Assembly: GCA_028284485.1 (NCBI GenBank)
Contig: JANQRQ010000051.1
Coordinates: 1-64,000 of the forward strand
DNA length: 64,000 bases
Reading direction: 5' to 3'
DNA from: Planctomycetaceae bacterium
GTDB taxonomy: Bacteria > Planctomycetota > Planctomycetia > Planctomycetales > Planctomycetaceae
Shown here: in pieces, positions 52,215 through 60,833 of the stretch
How positions within the stretch are numbered: the first letter of the stretch is position 1
How the letters are laid out: every line of letters starts with the position of its first letter
Made by a program: the position numbers and the translations under genes
Notes under the pieces: generated by a model
The model's database searches: none
Told to the model about the DNA's origin: nothing
What the model saw: the letters and a program-made list of their open reading frames with translations, nothing else

Positions 52215-53936
52215 CTATTCTTTCGTCGGTGTAATATACGTGTAGAAGCCGATCATCATCTCCTCGAAGCTTTGGTCGCCCCAAGTGACGGTCTTCGTTG
52301 GATCGGGATTGTTCGGATTCTCCGCCGAATTGTCGTAATGAGCAGTGCAAACAATCCGCGTTCCTTTGGGCAAGCGTTTCGGTTCTGCGAACTCATAGCG
52401 CAACTGCCAATTGAAGTCGTATTGGGGGACATTCAGCAGAACCTCCCGTTCGCCATTTGGGTAAATGGCTTCGTATTTGAATGCCTTTCCGCGAACGTGC
52501 ATATGTGGCGTCACGCTCAATACGTCTAAGTCCCTCTTAATGGTTCTTGTTGCTCCGACTTCGTAGTTGTCGGCATATGGAGGGATTGCAAATTTTCCGT
52601 TGATGGCCTGGTTACCGCCGACAATGGATGTGATTTTCGAGCGGTCGGCAAATTTGATACCGACATAGCTCAAATCCGTCTGCGGCGAACCGTTTGGCGT
52701 GTAGTGCAATTCGAAGATGAGTTGCGACCCCTTCGGGACGAGGATTGCCGAGTTTGGTGGTGTGATGAACGGTGCTGTACCGGGAGCGTAGCCGACCAGC
52801 ATACTGCCCAAACCTGTCTTTCGTTCGCCGGGAGCAGTTACGTAAGCGATAATGTGGTGGACAACAGCTGTGTTTCCCGGGCGGGCTTCGACGGCCTCAA
52901 TGTAAACATCTTCCTTGAAGCCCGGGTCAACGCGAAAGTATTGATACTTGACCACACCGGTGGCTGGGACGTTGAACGGCTTATTTCGCATTTTAATGAT
53001 TTGGTCAGGCTCGGAAATGCGCCAGCCTTCTGCGAATTCCGGCGGCTCCGGTAGATCGGCCGGATCGCCTTCCGGGCAGCCGTTCTTGATCCAGGTCAAA
53101 AGGGATTCTTTTTCCTCGGCGGACAATCTTGCATCGTTTTTGAAATGGCCGAATCGGGGATCGGCATTCCACGGTGGCATGCGTTGTTCCGTCACGACCT
53201 CGGCAATCATTCCTTCCCAACCTTCGATGTCGTCGTAGCTAGTCAGAGGGAACGGTGCAATCTGACCTTCACGATGGCATTCGACACAACGACGATTCAA
53301 AATCGAAGCGATGTCGCGAGTGTAAGTAATATCGCCGTGTGGAGCGGTCGACCTGCGGCGACCAATGATGCAGCCGATTGGTGCAGTCTTGGCAACAGAA
53401 ATTGGTTTGCCGGCCAACAGTTCTTCAATGGCAACTGCCAAATCCTGCCGCTGTGGTTTGGTGCGAGCCACACTGATTCCGTATTGGTCGTCGATGCGTC
53501 CTGAGTAACAGACGTTGCGCTGTTCGTCGAGTAGGAAGACATGGGGTGTGCGTTCGGCTTCTAATTGGTCGGCCAGTTCATGCTGATTGTCCATTAGGAT
53601 TGGGAATTTGATCCCGTGGCGTTGGGCATAAGCGGCGACTTCGGTCAAGCTATCCTGCACGTTAGAGTTCACGCCCAGGAAAGTAACGTCGCCCTCGAAC
53701 CGCGTCGCCAATTCCGCCAGACGCGGAGCATACAGTTTTGCCAGCGGACATTCCGTCCCCAAAAAGGCGATGGCGATCGCCGGCGACTTGATTTCCGCTA
53801 GTGACGTTTCTTGACCGTATTGGTCCCGTAAGGTGATGTCATCGATGGTTGCGGCGTTCGAGAGGTCCACGAACCCAAATGACAGGAAAAGAGACGTGAG
53901 CGAGCCAGCCAGAATGGCGAGTCGTCCAGAAGGCAT
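52215..53936 (-). CDS. Exported redoxin-cytochrome c-copper monooxygenase-like fusion
   Basis: The ATG at 53936 (MPSGRLAILAGSLTSLFLSF) gives a signal peptide. The 573-residue protein then has a thioredoxin-like redoxin domain (about 25-165, ending before GRIDDQYG), one heme site NRRCVECHREG (about 217), and a C-terminal copper type II ascorbate-dependent monooxygenase-like domain. The latter carries VVHHIIAYV (about 357), SVTPHMHVRGKAF (about 475) and a late FEEMMIGFY with Met. The usual redoxin catalytic Cys motif reads GTECPLAKLY, keeping one Cys. The architecture is frequent in planctomycetes. The substrate is not known. Confidence 0.85.
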   Translation of the reverse strand: MPSGRLAILAGSLTSLFLSFGFVDLSNAATIDDITLRDQYGQETSLAEIKSPAIAIAFLGTECPLAKLYAPRLAELATRFEGDVTFLGVNSNVQDSLTEVAAYAQRHGIKFPILMDNQHELADQLEAERTPHVFLLDEQRNVCYSGRIDDQYGISVARTKPQRQDLAVAIEELLAGKPISVAKTAPIGCIIGRRRSTAPHGDITYTRDIASILNRRCVECHREGQIAPFPLTSYDDIEGWEGMIAEVVTEQRMPPWNADPRFGHFKNDARLSAEEKESLLTWIKNGCPEGDPADLPEPPEFAEGWRISEPDQIIKMRNKPFNVPATGVVKYQYFRVDPGFKEDVYIEAVEARPGNTAVVHHIIAYVTAPGERKTGLGSMLVGYAPGTAPFITPPNSAILVPKGSQLIFELHYTPNGSPQTDLSYVGIKFADRSKITSIVGGNQAINGKFAIPPYADNYEVGATRTIKRDLDVLSVTPHMHVRGKAFKYEAIYPNGEREVLLNVPQYDFNWQLRYEFAEPKRLPKGTRIVCTAHYDNSAENPNNPDPTKTVTWGDQSFEEMMIGFYTYITPTKE

Positions 53937-54037
53937 CGAAAACTCCCGATTTTTGTTGAATCTCGAAACAACAGATGTGGGTGAAAAGCACGGCGAGCGT
54001 CTACCGCTTATTAAGCCGACTTGTGCCCGCGACAAAT

Positions 54038-54072
54038 GCGTTTTGTACTGTAATAGCTGGCTCCAACGAGCC
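54038..54072 (+). repeat. 35-bp dispersed repeat, copy 2
   Basis: GCGTTTTGTACTGTAATAGC followed by TGGCTCCAACGAGCC matches the copy at 34876-34910. Its end GGCTC-CAAC-GAGCC is a 5-bp hairpin. Both copies are in gaps. Confidence 0.5.
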
Positions 54073-54373
54073 TGACCCCCCACGAGAAAAAGTAAACCGC
54101 TCTAATGAGCAGAATCGTGATAATAACCTATTCTATGACTTCTGAAAACAGATTCCTGGGGACCGAGCTGATTCATCAATTTGGGTCGATTTTGGATGGT
54201 TGGTGTCGTCCTGCAACGGCAGCCGCCTCGATGGATATCAGCCTCAGATGTTTCCGCCGCGAAAGCGCCGTGGAAAGGTTCTTGATTCAATGATCACGTC
54301 CGTTGTTCGCGATTACGGAGCCGGACGGGGCCATTCGCATGTTAAGCAGTCCTGCACCAAAAGCTGGTGAACG

Positions 54374-54398
54374 TTCGTTTTCTAGAACGGAAAACGAA
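54374..54398. terminator. 9-bp perfect hairpin in the DUF1593 leader region
   Basis: TTCGTTTTC and GAAAACGAA flank a 7-base loop. It lies about 160 bp before the DUF1593 start. It is A/T rich and lacks a T-run, so it may be a structured leader or a protein site rather than a terminator. Confidence 0.35.
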
Positions 54399-54555
54399 AA
54401 ATACAAGGCCAAGCCAAGCATGATTATTGCAGCAGGTTGAAAGCGTGGTGAAAATGGAGTTCTCACTGGTTGGCAGACTCGAATCCGCCAACAGGCAGGG
54501 CAAAACCCGAAAACAACTCTGATCCAACTATACAGACAAATCGAAAAGAATCTCT

Positions 54556-55950
54556 ATGTTTCAAGCCGCTAAGCACTCCCGGATTCTCGTCTGCTTGATT
54601 GTCGTCCAAATCGTCGTCGCCAGTTGTGCCTGTGCGGCCGATAAGCCTCGGCTGATCGTATTGACCGACATCGGTGGAGATCCTGACGATCAGCAATCGC
54701 TCATTCGACTGATGACTCATGCAAATGATTTTGACATCGAAGGATTGATTGCGACTGCCGTTTCCGATTCGAGTGACTCGCCCGAGAGCAACGTCAACCC
54801 ACAGCTGATCTCAGAAATCGTTGGTGCCTATGGCGAAGTGCGCAACAGCCTCGCTAGGCATCGACCAGGTTTTCCGCAAGTCTCTGATTTGCAAAGCCGC
54901 ATCAGAAGTGGTTCGACCGCCCGTGGGATGACAAGCGTTGGTGAGGGTCATGATACAGAGGGCTCCCGGTTGATCATCTCGGCAGTGGACCGGGTCGACC
55001 CACGTCCGGTCAACATTGCGATCTGGGGGGCGGCAACCGATTTAGCGCAGGCGTTGTGGCGAATCAGAACCGATCGGACCGAATCGGAACTCATAGATTT
55101 CTTCCGGCGGCTGAGAGTGCATGCGATCAGCCACCAGGACAACACCGGCCCTTGGATCGTTGAGCAATTCCCGGACTTGTCCTTTGTGCTCAACAGGCAC
55201 AACGATGGCGAGGACAAACGAGAGTCTTCTTATCGTGGAATGTACTTGGGCGGGGAAGAATCTCTAACGAGTCGAGATTGGCTTGAAACTCATATCAGTC
55301 GAGATCATGGGCCGTTAGGGGCACTCTACCCGCTAAAGACATGGACCGACCCAAATCCAAATTCGGCGTTGAAAGAAGGCGACACTCCTTCGTGGTTCTT
55401 TTTTTTGCCGCATGGGTTAAACGATTCGACCCATCCCGAATGGGGAGGATGGGGAGGGCGATTTACGCATGAAGGAGCCGGCCTGTATCGTGATGCAGCC
55501 GACACCGTTGATAAAACAACCAGTCGGCGGGCGACCGTTTGGCGCTGGCGTGAGGCCTATCAAGCCGATTTTCAAGCGAGAATGGATTGGTGCGTCAAAT
55601 CGACAGCGGAAGCAAATCACCATCCGTTCGCCGTGATCGACGACGACCGGACGAACGAGATTATCATCCGCAGCGTTTCGGTCGGAGAGAGCGTTCGCCT
55701 GAATTGTTCTCAGTCAGCCGATGTAGACGGAGACCAATTGAAGTATCGTTGGTGGATCTATCCCGAAGCCGGTACTTTTGATGGCAGCCCCGAAATCGAG
55801 CGGGATTCTACAAGCCTGGCAACAATTCGAGTTCCCGCAGAAGCAGCGGGTCAGAGCATCCATGTGATCCTTGAAGTGACCGACATGGGGCTGCCGCCAT
55901 TGACGGCGTATCGAAGGATCGTGCTCAATGTGGCCCAACCGGCTGAGTAG
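54556..55950 (+). CDS. DUF1593 (nucleoside-hydrolase-like) exported protein
   Basis: The 464-residue protein starts with a signal peptide (MFQAAKHSRILVCLIVVQIV, cleavage near CAAD). It then has KPRLIVLTDIGGDPDDQQSL, the Asp-rich calcium loop of nucleoside-hydrolase-like folds. NIAIWGAATDLAQALWRIR and WGGWGGRF follow. This is the DUF1593 family, with a C-terminal beta-sandwich (VNVAQPAE end, ADVDGDQLKYRWWIYPEAGT) like the Sde0182 C-terminal domain. It is probably a secreted hydrolase acting on a glycosidic or carbohydrate substrate. The gene stands alone. Confidence 0.9.
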   Translation: MFQAAKHSRILVCLIVVQIVVASCACAADKPRLIVLTDIGGDPDDQQSLIRLMTHANDFDIEGLIATAVSDSSDSPESNVNPQLISEIVGAYGEVRNSLARHRPGFPQVSDLQSRIRSGSTARGMTSVGEGHDTEGSRLIISAVDRVDPRPVNIAIWGAATDLAQALWRIRTDRTESELIDFFRRLRVHAISHQDNTGPWIVEQFPDLSFVLNRHNDGEDKRESSYRGMYLGGEESLTSRDWLETHISRDHGPLGALYPLKTWTDPNPNSALKEGDTPSWFFFLPHGLNDSTHPEWGGWGGRFTHEGAGLYRDAADTVDKTTSRRATVWRWREAYQADFQARMDWCVKSTAEANHHPFAVIDDDRTNEIIIRSVSVGESVRLNCSQSADVDGDQLKYRWWIYPEAGTFDGSPEIERDSTSLATIRVPAEAAGQSIHVILEVTDMGLPPLTAYRRIVLNVAQPAE

Positions 55951-56058
55951 AATGGCTTCCACAGTGTTGACAGATTAGCCGCGTTCGAGCCAACCCGGAA
56001 TGTGCTGGGAAAGCTAAGGGATACCTTAGCGGAATTCATGGCGTTCTGTCGGGCGAAT

Positions 56059-56757
56059 CTAGCGCGAGACGACCGCCCGCCGCCGGAGACGTTCCGCTGC
56101 GATTTGGTAGTGCACGACCTGGCTTCTCGCAAACTCAACGAGTAGATCTTCTCCACCTTCGGAATTGAGTTGGCGGATGCGTTCGGCAGAGATCGGCTCG
56201 CCAAAAACGACGGTCACTTTAGCAGGTCTCAGAAAGAGACTGCCTCGAGGGAAGGCGCGGTCGGCTCCGGCGATCCCAACCGGATAAACGGGAAGTTTCG
56301 AGCGACGGACCAAAGCCACAAATCCCGGTTTGAATGGCCCGACCGTGCCATCGGAGCTTCGCGTCCCCTCTGGGAAAATGCCGACCAGGAATCCATGTTT
56401 CATACGGCGGATAGCCTCTTTGAGTGGGCCCGCTCCGGCGGATTCGCGACTGATTGGCATCACGTACGTGTTCCGCAGTATCCACCCGATAATCGGGACG
56501 TGGAAAAGAGAATCGCGAGCGAGATAACTGACTGGCCGCTGCAAGGGCAAACCCACGAGCAACGGATCGAGGAAGCTCTGGTGATTAATAAGAATGAGTC
56601 CGCCGCCTTCACGAGGGATTCTATGGATTCCGAAAGCCCGGTATCGTAGCCAGATCGCAAAGACGACGCGAACGATCACTTGAAAGGAGAACCAGATCCA
56701 GTTCCTGCGAGTGCTTGGTGGGAGTTGCTGTCCATCCGGATTCAATTTGGAACTCAT
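56059..56757 (-). CDS. plsC: 1-acyl-sn-glycerol-3-phosphate acyltransferase family (PlsC)
   Basis: The 232-residue protein has an N-terminal hydrophobic stretch and the acyltransferase motifs LINHQSFLDPLLVG (HxxxxD, about residues 53-66) and GIFPEGTRSSDGTVGPFKPG (EGTR motif, about 127-146). VYPVGIAGAD follows. It acylates lysophosphatidate or a similar acceptor at the inner membrane in phospholipid synthesis. It is convergent with the DUF1593 gene (108 bp apart) and has a 400-bp gap upstream. PlsC is most likely; a related membrane acyltransferase is possible. Confidence 0.88.
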   Translation of the reverse strand: MSSKLNPDGQQLPPSTRRNWIWFSFQVIVRVVFAIWLRYRAFGIHRIPREGGGLILINHQSFLDPLLVGLPLQRPVSYLARDSLFHVPIIGWILRNTYVMPISRESAGAGPLKEAIRRMKHGFLVGIFPEGTRSSDGTVGPFKPGFVALVRRSKLPVYPVGIAGADRAFPRGSLFLRPAKVTVVFGEPISAERIRQLNSEGGEDLLVEFARSQVVHYQIAAERLRRRAVVSR

Positions 56758-57178
56758 TTGTAGAAGGCGATAGCGGAAGACATCGATGGGAGATTACTCG
56801 CCGCCCGGATCAGCGTATCCCTTTGGATTTGGGCTAGTCAATCTTAGCAGTCGTCGAGTTGTCTGGACACAGTGTGACGATAAATGAAGAAGCGTTCGGC
56901 CACTCTATCTTAAAGGGCGATCACGACCACTGAAAGGGACTCGCCATTGACTCCGCTGCCGACGAAAAGCGACAATTGTGTTAGCCAAGACGAACGATCC
57001 AGGTTGCCGTTACGGACCCCTTCAACTGGTATACACCAATTCATTTAGTTCGATCGGGAGAGTTGCTTAACGAAAATCGCATGGCGATTCAAATACCATG
57101 AGCGATGCTGTGCCATACAAAAACGGCAGAGTCGATTCGACCGATATCGTCTGATTCGTGGACCATTGGATTGATTGC
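56758..57178. other. 420-bp non-coding gap between divergent genes
   Basis: No gene, RNA or terminator was recognised between plsC and the 57.2-kb gene. A short TGGT-ATAC-ACCA inverted repeat lies near the middle-right part but is weak. Promoters of both genes must lie here. Confidence 0.4.
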
Positions 57179-59032
57179 ATGAAACCACGGCTCGATTTTG
57201 CACTGTATGCAGTGATGATTGCAGCGATTGCACACGCGAGCGACAAAGTCGTTCTCACTCTGGCAGGATGTGTTGCTGATTTTCGCGGAGCCGTCGACAC
57301 CTATGTCGCTGAGGACCGAGCAAGTGGCTCAACGAGCGTGGGTCCTCAGGTAGCGAAAACGCCTGTCAAATTCCTCAGCGGACGTTTCGCCAAAGCAGCA
57401 GCCAAACTGGAACCGTTAAGTGCACGTGAAGAATTCCGACGTGCGACTCGAATTCACGACTTAATCGCATCGACGGTGGGGGTGGTTGACACGCCGAAAT
57501 CAGTCGAAAGCGTACTCGATCGGCTGGCTAGCGCGTTGCCGGAAGGGATGCGGAATCGACAATGGGATTATCGCGTGACAGTCCTGGACCAAGAGACTCG
57601 CGATGTATTCACACCGGGCGGCGGATATCTCGTGGTTTCACAGTCGATGGTCGATGAGTTGCTGCAGAATGAAGATGCGTTGGCGTTCTTGCTGGCGCAG
57701 CAGGTCGGCCATGTTGTCAGAGGACACTGCCGGCGACGTTACCAGCTCTCCGATATTCGAAAACGCCTTTCTTCCTATGATCTCCCCGACGAGGCATCGA
57801 CATTTTGGCGACGTCGAATTGGGGATCTTGTTCAGGAGGATCGTCGAACAGGTTTGCGATTCCATTTTGACCGTGCTGAGATTCTCGAAACAGATTTGTT
57901 TGCTATTCATCTATGCCGTAATGCAGGTTTTGACATTGAGTCTGGTCTCGACCTCTTAAGAATGGGCGTTGTCGCTGGCAGCGACGACTTGCAAACGAAG
58001 TTACATACGATGATGCCGGCTTGCGAATCGCAGTGGGATCGATTGGCAAGTCTGTTGCCGAAATCTCAAGACTCAACGGTGTCTCAGTCGGATCGACTGG
58101 ATCAGTTGAGAATGGATGTCGATGGTTTTGTACCCGGGCAGGACTATGGGTTATTCGAATGGGACTCTGCGAGTGAATCGTTCGTACGTTTGTCCGGGCC
58201 GTCGCTGTCTGCTGGGGAGAGGGCTGTCGTTTGTATTCATGGTATGGACTCTGATATGGGCAAATATCGCCCATTTCTAACAAGCTTGTCACAGGATGAG
58301 CGTGCACGCGACATGCGATATTTGGCATTCCGCTATCCCAACGACCAAAGCTTGAGTCGCTCCGCGCAGTTCATGATGAACAATATCTCTCAGGTGATCC
58401 CTAATCCCGAAGATGTCGACTTTGTTTGCCACAGTGCGGGCGGGCTACTCTTCCGATACTACCACGAGGTCGAACGTGGTCCTTTTCGACGGGTCATTTT
58501 CCAAGGGACTCCCCATCACGGATCGAGCTTTGCCAATTTAAGGGGGCTTTCCGAGGCTCGTGAAGTGTTGGGTGATTTGCATCAAGGCCCGCTGGCGGCA
58601 TTGATGCACGCACGCCACGATGGTCGAGGGCAGATCAAATATGACCTGCGTCCCGAGAGCCTGTTCTTGGATTATCTCAATCAGGACCGAGAACAACGGC
58701 ATCTCGATCGGTACTACATTATTCGCGGCCAAGCGATCGATTCGGCAGCTTTACGACGAGTTGCTGTTTCTGCGGATTTGTTGAGACCGCTTATTCAGTG
58801 GCGTGTAGATCATTGGGCATCACGTGACGCCAAACGCCCGGATTTCACACGAGTGATCAACAGACTGAAAATGCCCCAGGAACTTGTTAGCGGGGATTTG
58901 GCCGTATCACTCGAGAGTGCGACGATAGACGGTGCTGCCGAAGTAGTCACCGTGAGCGCCCGCCATGCTCGGCTACCGACTGATGAAATCGTCATCCAGA
59001 AGACAATCGCGATGCTGTTTCAGACGAATTAA
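57179..59032 (+). CDS. Fusion of degenerate M48-type peptidase and active-looking alpha/beta hydrolase
   Basis: The ATG at 57179 (MKPRLDFALYAVMIAAIAHA) starts a signal-peptide-like helix; a GTG at 57158 adds seven residues. In the first half an M48-like core reads DALAFLLAQQVGHVVRGH (about residues 165-182), where the zinc HEXXH is QQVGH. The Glu-type ligand region EILETDLFAIHLC survives. The second half is an alpha/beta hydrolase: VVCIHGMDSDMG (oxyanion, about 351), FVCHSAGGLLF with the nucleophilic Ser (about 418), GTPHHGSSFAN, and GDLAVSLESA with SARHARLP as candidate Asp and His. So the protease looks dead and the hydrolase looks intact. Confidence 0.8.
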   Translation: MKPRLDFALYAVMIAAIAHASDKVVLTLAGCVADFRGAVDTYVAEDRASGSTSVGPQVAKTPVKFLSGRFAKAAAKLEPLSAREEFRRATRIHDLIASTVGVVDTPKSVESVLDRLASALPEGMRNRQWDYRVTVLDQETRDVFTPGGGYLVVSQSMVDELLQNEDALAFLLAQQVGHVVRGHCRRRYQLSDIRKRLSSYDLPDEASTFWRRRIGDLVQEDRRTGLRFHFDRAEILETDLFAIHLCRNAGFDIESGLDLLRMGVVAGSDDLQTKLHTMMPACESQWDRLASLLPKSQDSTVSQSDRLDQLRMDVDGFVPGQDYGLFEWDSASESFVRLSGPSLSAGERAVVCIHGMDSDMGKYRPFLTSLSQDERARDMRYLAFRYPNDQSLSRSAQFMMNNISQVIPNPEDVDFVCHSAGGLLFRYYHEVERGPFRRVIFQGTPHHGSSFANLRGLSEAREVLGDLHQGPLAALMHARHDGRGQIKYDLRPESLFLDYLNQDREQRHLDRYYIIRGQAIDSAALRRVAVSADLLRPLIQWRVDHWASRDAKRPDFTRVINRLKMPQELVSGDLAVSLESATIDGAAEVVTVSARHARLPTDEIVIQKTIAMLFQTN

Positions 59033-59064
59033 CCCGTTCTGCTACCGAAGATCTTCAGAAAGAA

Positions 59065-60654
59065 ATGATGTATCTGGTACACAGCGTTGGGTCCCATGAC
59101 GACCAATCCAGCCATTTGTGGAGTGAGTCGATTAAGGCTAGCCGGATTTCTCTGGCCGAAATGGTCTCCCTTCAAAGTCCAATTTCTGTCATTGCCATTT
59201 CAGCACTTGCCGCATTGGGGATGACTTTATGGGTCCTTGCTCCGATCGCCGGCAAGTTGTTTCTGATTGTTGTTCTTTTAGGGGGGGCGGCTGGCTTTTG
59301 TATTGGAAGATTTGTTCGAATCCGGCGAAAGTCGGTCGCTATCTGTGAGAGCGGGTTTCGTCTTAACGATCGACACGGGGCCAGGGTTGTTTCTGACGAT
59401 CAGATTACGAGTTATGCAGTCGACAATCGACGACATTATCGCCGTGGCAAATACACACATGCCACGTGTCTATTGACATTGTGGTTCGAAACGGAATTTG
59501 GGCCAGAAAGAGTTTCCTTGAGATCAGCATCGTTGTCCGACGATGACGTCAACTTTCAGTTAGCCATTGACCGAATTCGAGCGAAGGTCAAATCGCGGTC
59601 AGTCACGAACCGCCATCAATATGTGTTCGACGGTGATGGTTGGTCGTTCGAACGCACTGAGTTGCGAATTGATCGATTCGGGCCCGACCGTTCAATCAGT
59701 TTGCAAGAGATTTCGGCAATCAAGGAAATTGACGGAGCACTATTGATCTGGGATCAAGATCGCACAATACCGGTCGGGCGGATTCCGATTGGTACCAGGA
59801 ATGCGGATTTGCTCAAAACAGTTGTTGACGACTATCTGTCTGACGGTGTCGAAGCGCATCGACCAACGAGTACTGCTGAAGCGGCTACCGAGTCCTCATT
59901 GGGGCGAATGTTATTCGAACGATCAAATAGTCGGTTGACACGCTGGGCAATCCTCATTGCAGGAGTTGTCGTCCTTTCAATTGGCATCGTGCTGACAATC
60001 ATTGCAATTCACCAGAAGATGCCATTCGTCGCCGTCGCGGCTGCACTTTTTGCCCTCGCTGGGATGCTGATAGCTGCGGCCGGTTTCTTTTACGGCAAGT
60101 CTGTTTTTCAGGCGTTTGAAAACGGAATTCGGCAACAGTCGCTTCGCGGCAATTCTGTAATTGCATTTGAGAAAATCGGAACGTTGACATACCAAACAAA
60201 GCCCGAGCACATTCACCACATTTATTCAGGCCAGCAGACAAGATTGGTTGTCACGTCAATCGATGCTCCATCGCACGACGCGATTGATTTTGTTCAAGGT
60301 AGCTTTTACCCCGATGACTCGTTGACAATGATTCGCGATCGGGCGTCATTTGTCGTGGCACGACGAATGCGTGACGAGCATGCTGCAGGTCGCGTTGTCG
60401 AGTGGGTGCCAGGGATCGAGTTGGGCATTGATTCCATCGTGTCGAAACCGAAAAGGAGATGGTATCGCCCCAAAGCATCGGAAGAGGTGCCGTATGAATC
60501 AATTAACTCCGTCCAGTTTGAGGGTGATACCCTGGTGATTTGGACCGATTATCAGGAGCGTGCCGTACTGAAAATTTCGTCCAGTGAGCCGAATTTCTAT
60601 CCCGGATATTACTTTCTGGCCTGGATCCTGCAGCTAGAATTGCCTCAGCATTGA
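59065..60654 (+). CDS. Membrane protein with repeated PH-like beta domains
   Basis: The 529-residue protein has two TM pairs, at about residues 43-90 (MTLWVLAPIAGKLFLIVVLL) and 292-345 (WAILIAGVVVLSIGIVLTII, then LFALAGMLIAAAGFFYG). Each is followed by beta-rich soluble segments resembling bacterial PH domains. Two C-terminal segments look like repeats: SLQEISAIKEIDGALLIW and PYESINSVQFEGDTLVIW. I do not recognise a named family. It starts 32 bp after the hydrolase fusion gene, so they are probably co-transcribed and may act together at the envelope. Several in-frame ATGs near the start leave the N-terminus uncertain. Confidence 0.65.
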   Translation: MMYLVHSVGSHDDQSSHLWSESIKASRISLAEMVSLQSPISVIAISALAALGMTLWVLAPIAGKLFLIVVLLGGAAGFCIGRFVRIRRKSVAICESGFRLNDRHGARVVSDDQITSYAVDNRRHYRRGKYTHATCLLTLWFETEFGPERVSLRSASLSDDDVNFQLAIDRIRAKVKSRSVTNRHQYVFDGDGWSFERTELRIDRFGPDRSISLQEISAIKEIDGALLIWDQDRTIPVGRIPIGTRNADLLKTVVDDYLSDGVEAHRPTSTAEAATESSLGRMLFERSNSRLTRWAILIAGVVVLSIGIVLTIIAIHQKMPFVAVAAALFALAGMLIAAAGFFYGKSVFQAFENGIRQQSLRGNSVIAFEKIGTLTYQTKPEHIHHIYSGQQTRLVVTSIDAPSHDAIDFVQGSFYPDDSLTMIRDRASFVVARRMRDEHAAGRVVEWVPGIELGIDSIVSKPKRRWYRPKASEEVPYESINSVQFEGDTLVIWTDYQERAVLKISSSEPNFYPGYYFLAWILQLELPQH

Positions 60655-60833
60655 TGGGCCCCATTCGGGGCTGCCAGAGCGGCTTTATTGCATGACACTT
60701 GGACGGAATCGAAGTTCTCCTTCGATGCATGCGGTTGTCGGATTCCACTGGACGCATCAACATATTAGAATATGTATAGTGTCGCGACGATGCGTTTCCC
60801 CGGACCCAATCTCGAAATGGGTTTGCCAAAGAA

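Larger units (their letters stand above)
53937..54555. other. 619-bp non-coding gap between divergent genes
   Basis: This gap lies between the redoxin-copper gene (minus) and the DUF1593 gene (plus). It holds the second copy of the 35-bp repeat (54038-54072) and a 9-bp perfect hairpin (54374-54398). No convincing gene or RNA was recognised otherwise. Confidence 0.5.

Noticed and set aside
54105-54293. 62-codon frame in the 54-kb gap, open on both strands
   Set aside because: Mirror frames on both strands point to chance; there is no family resemblance.
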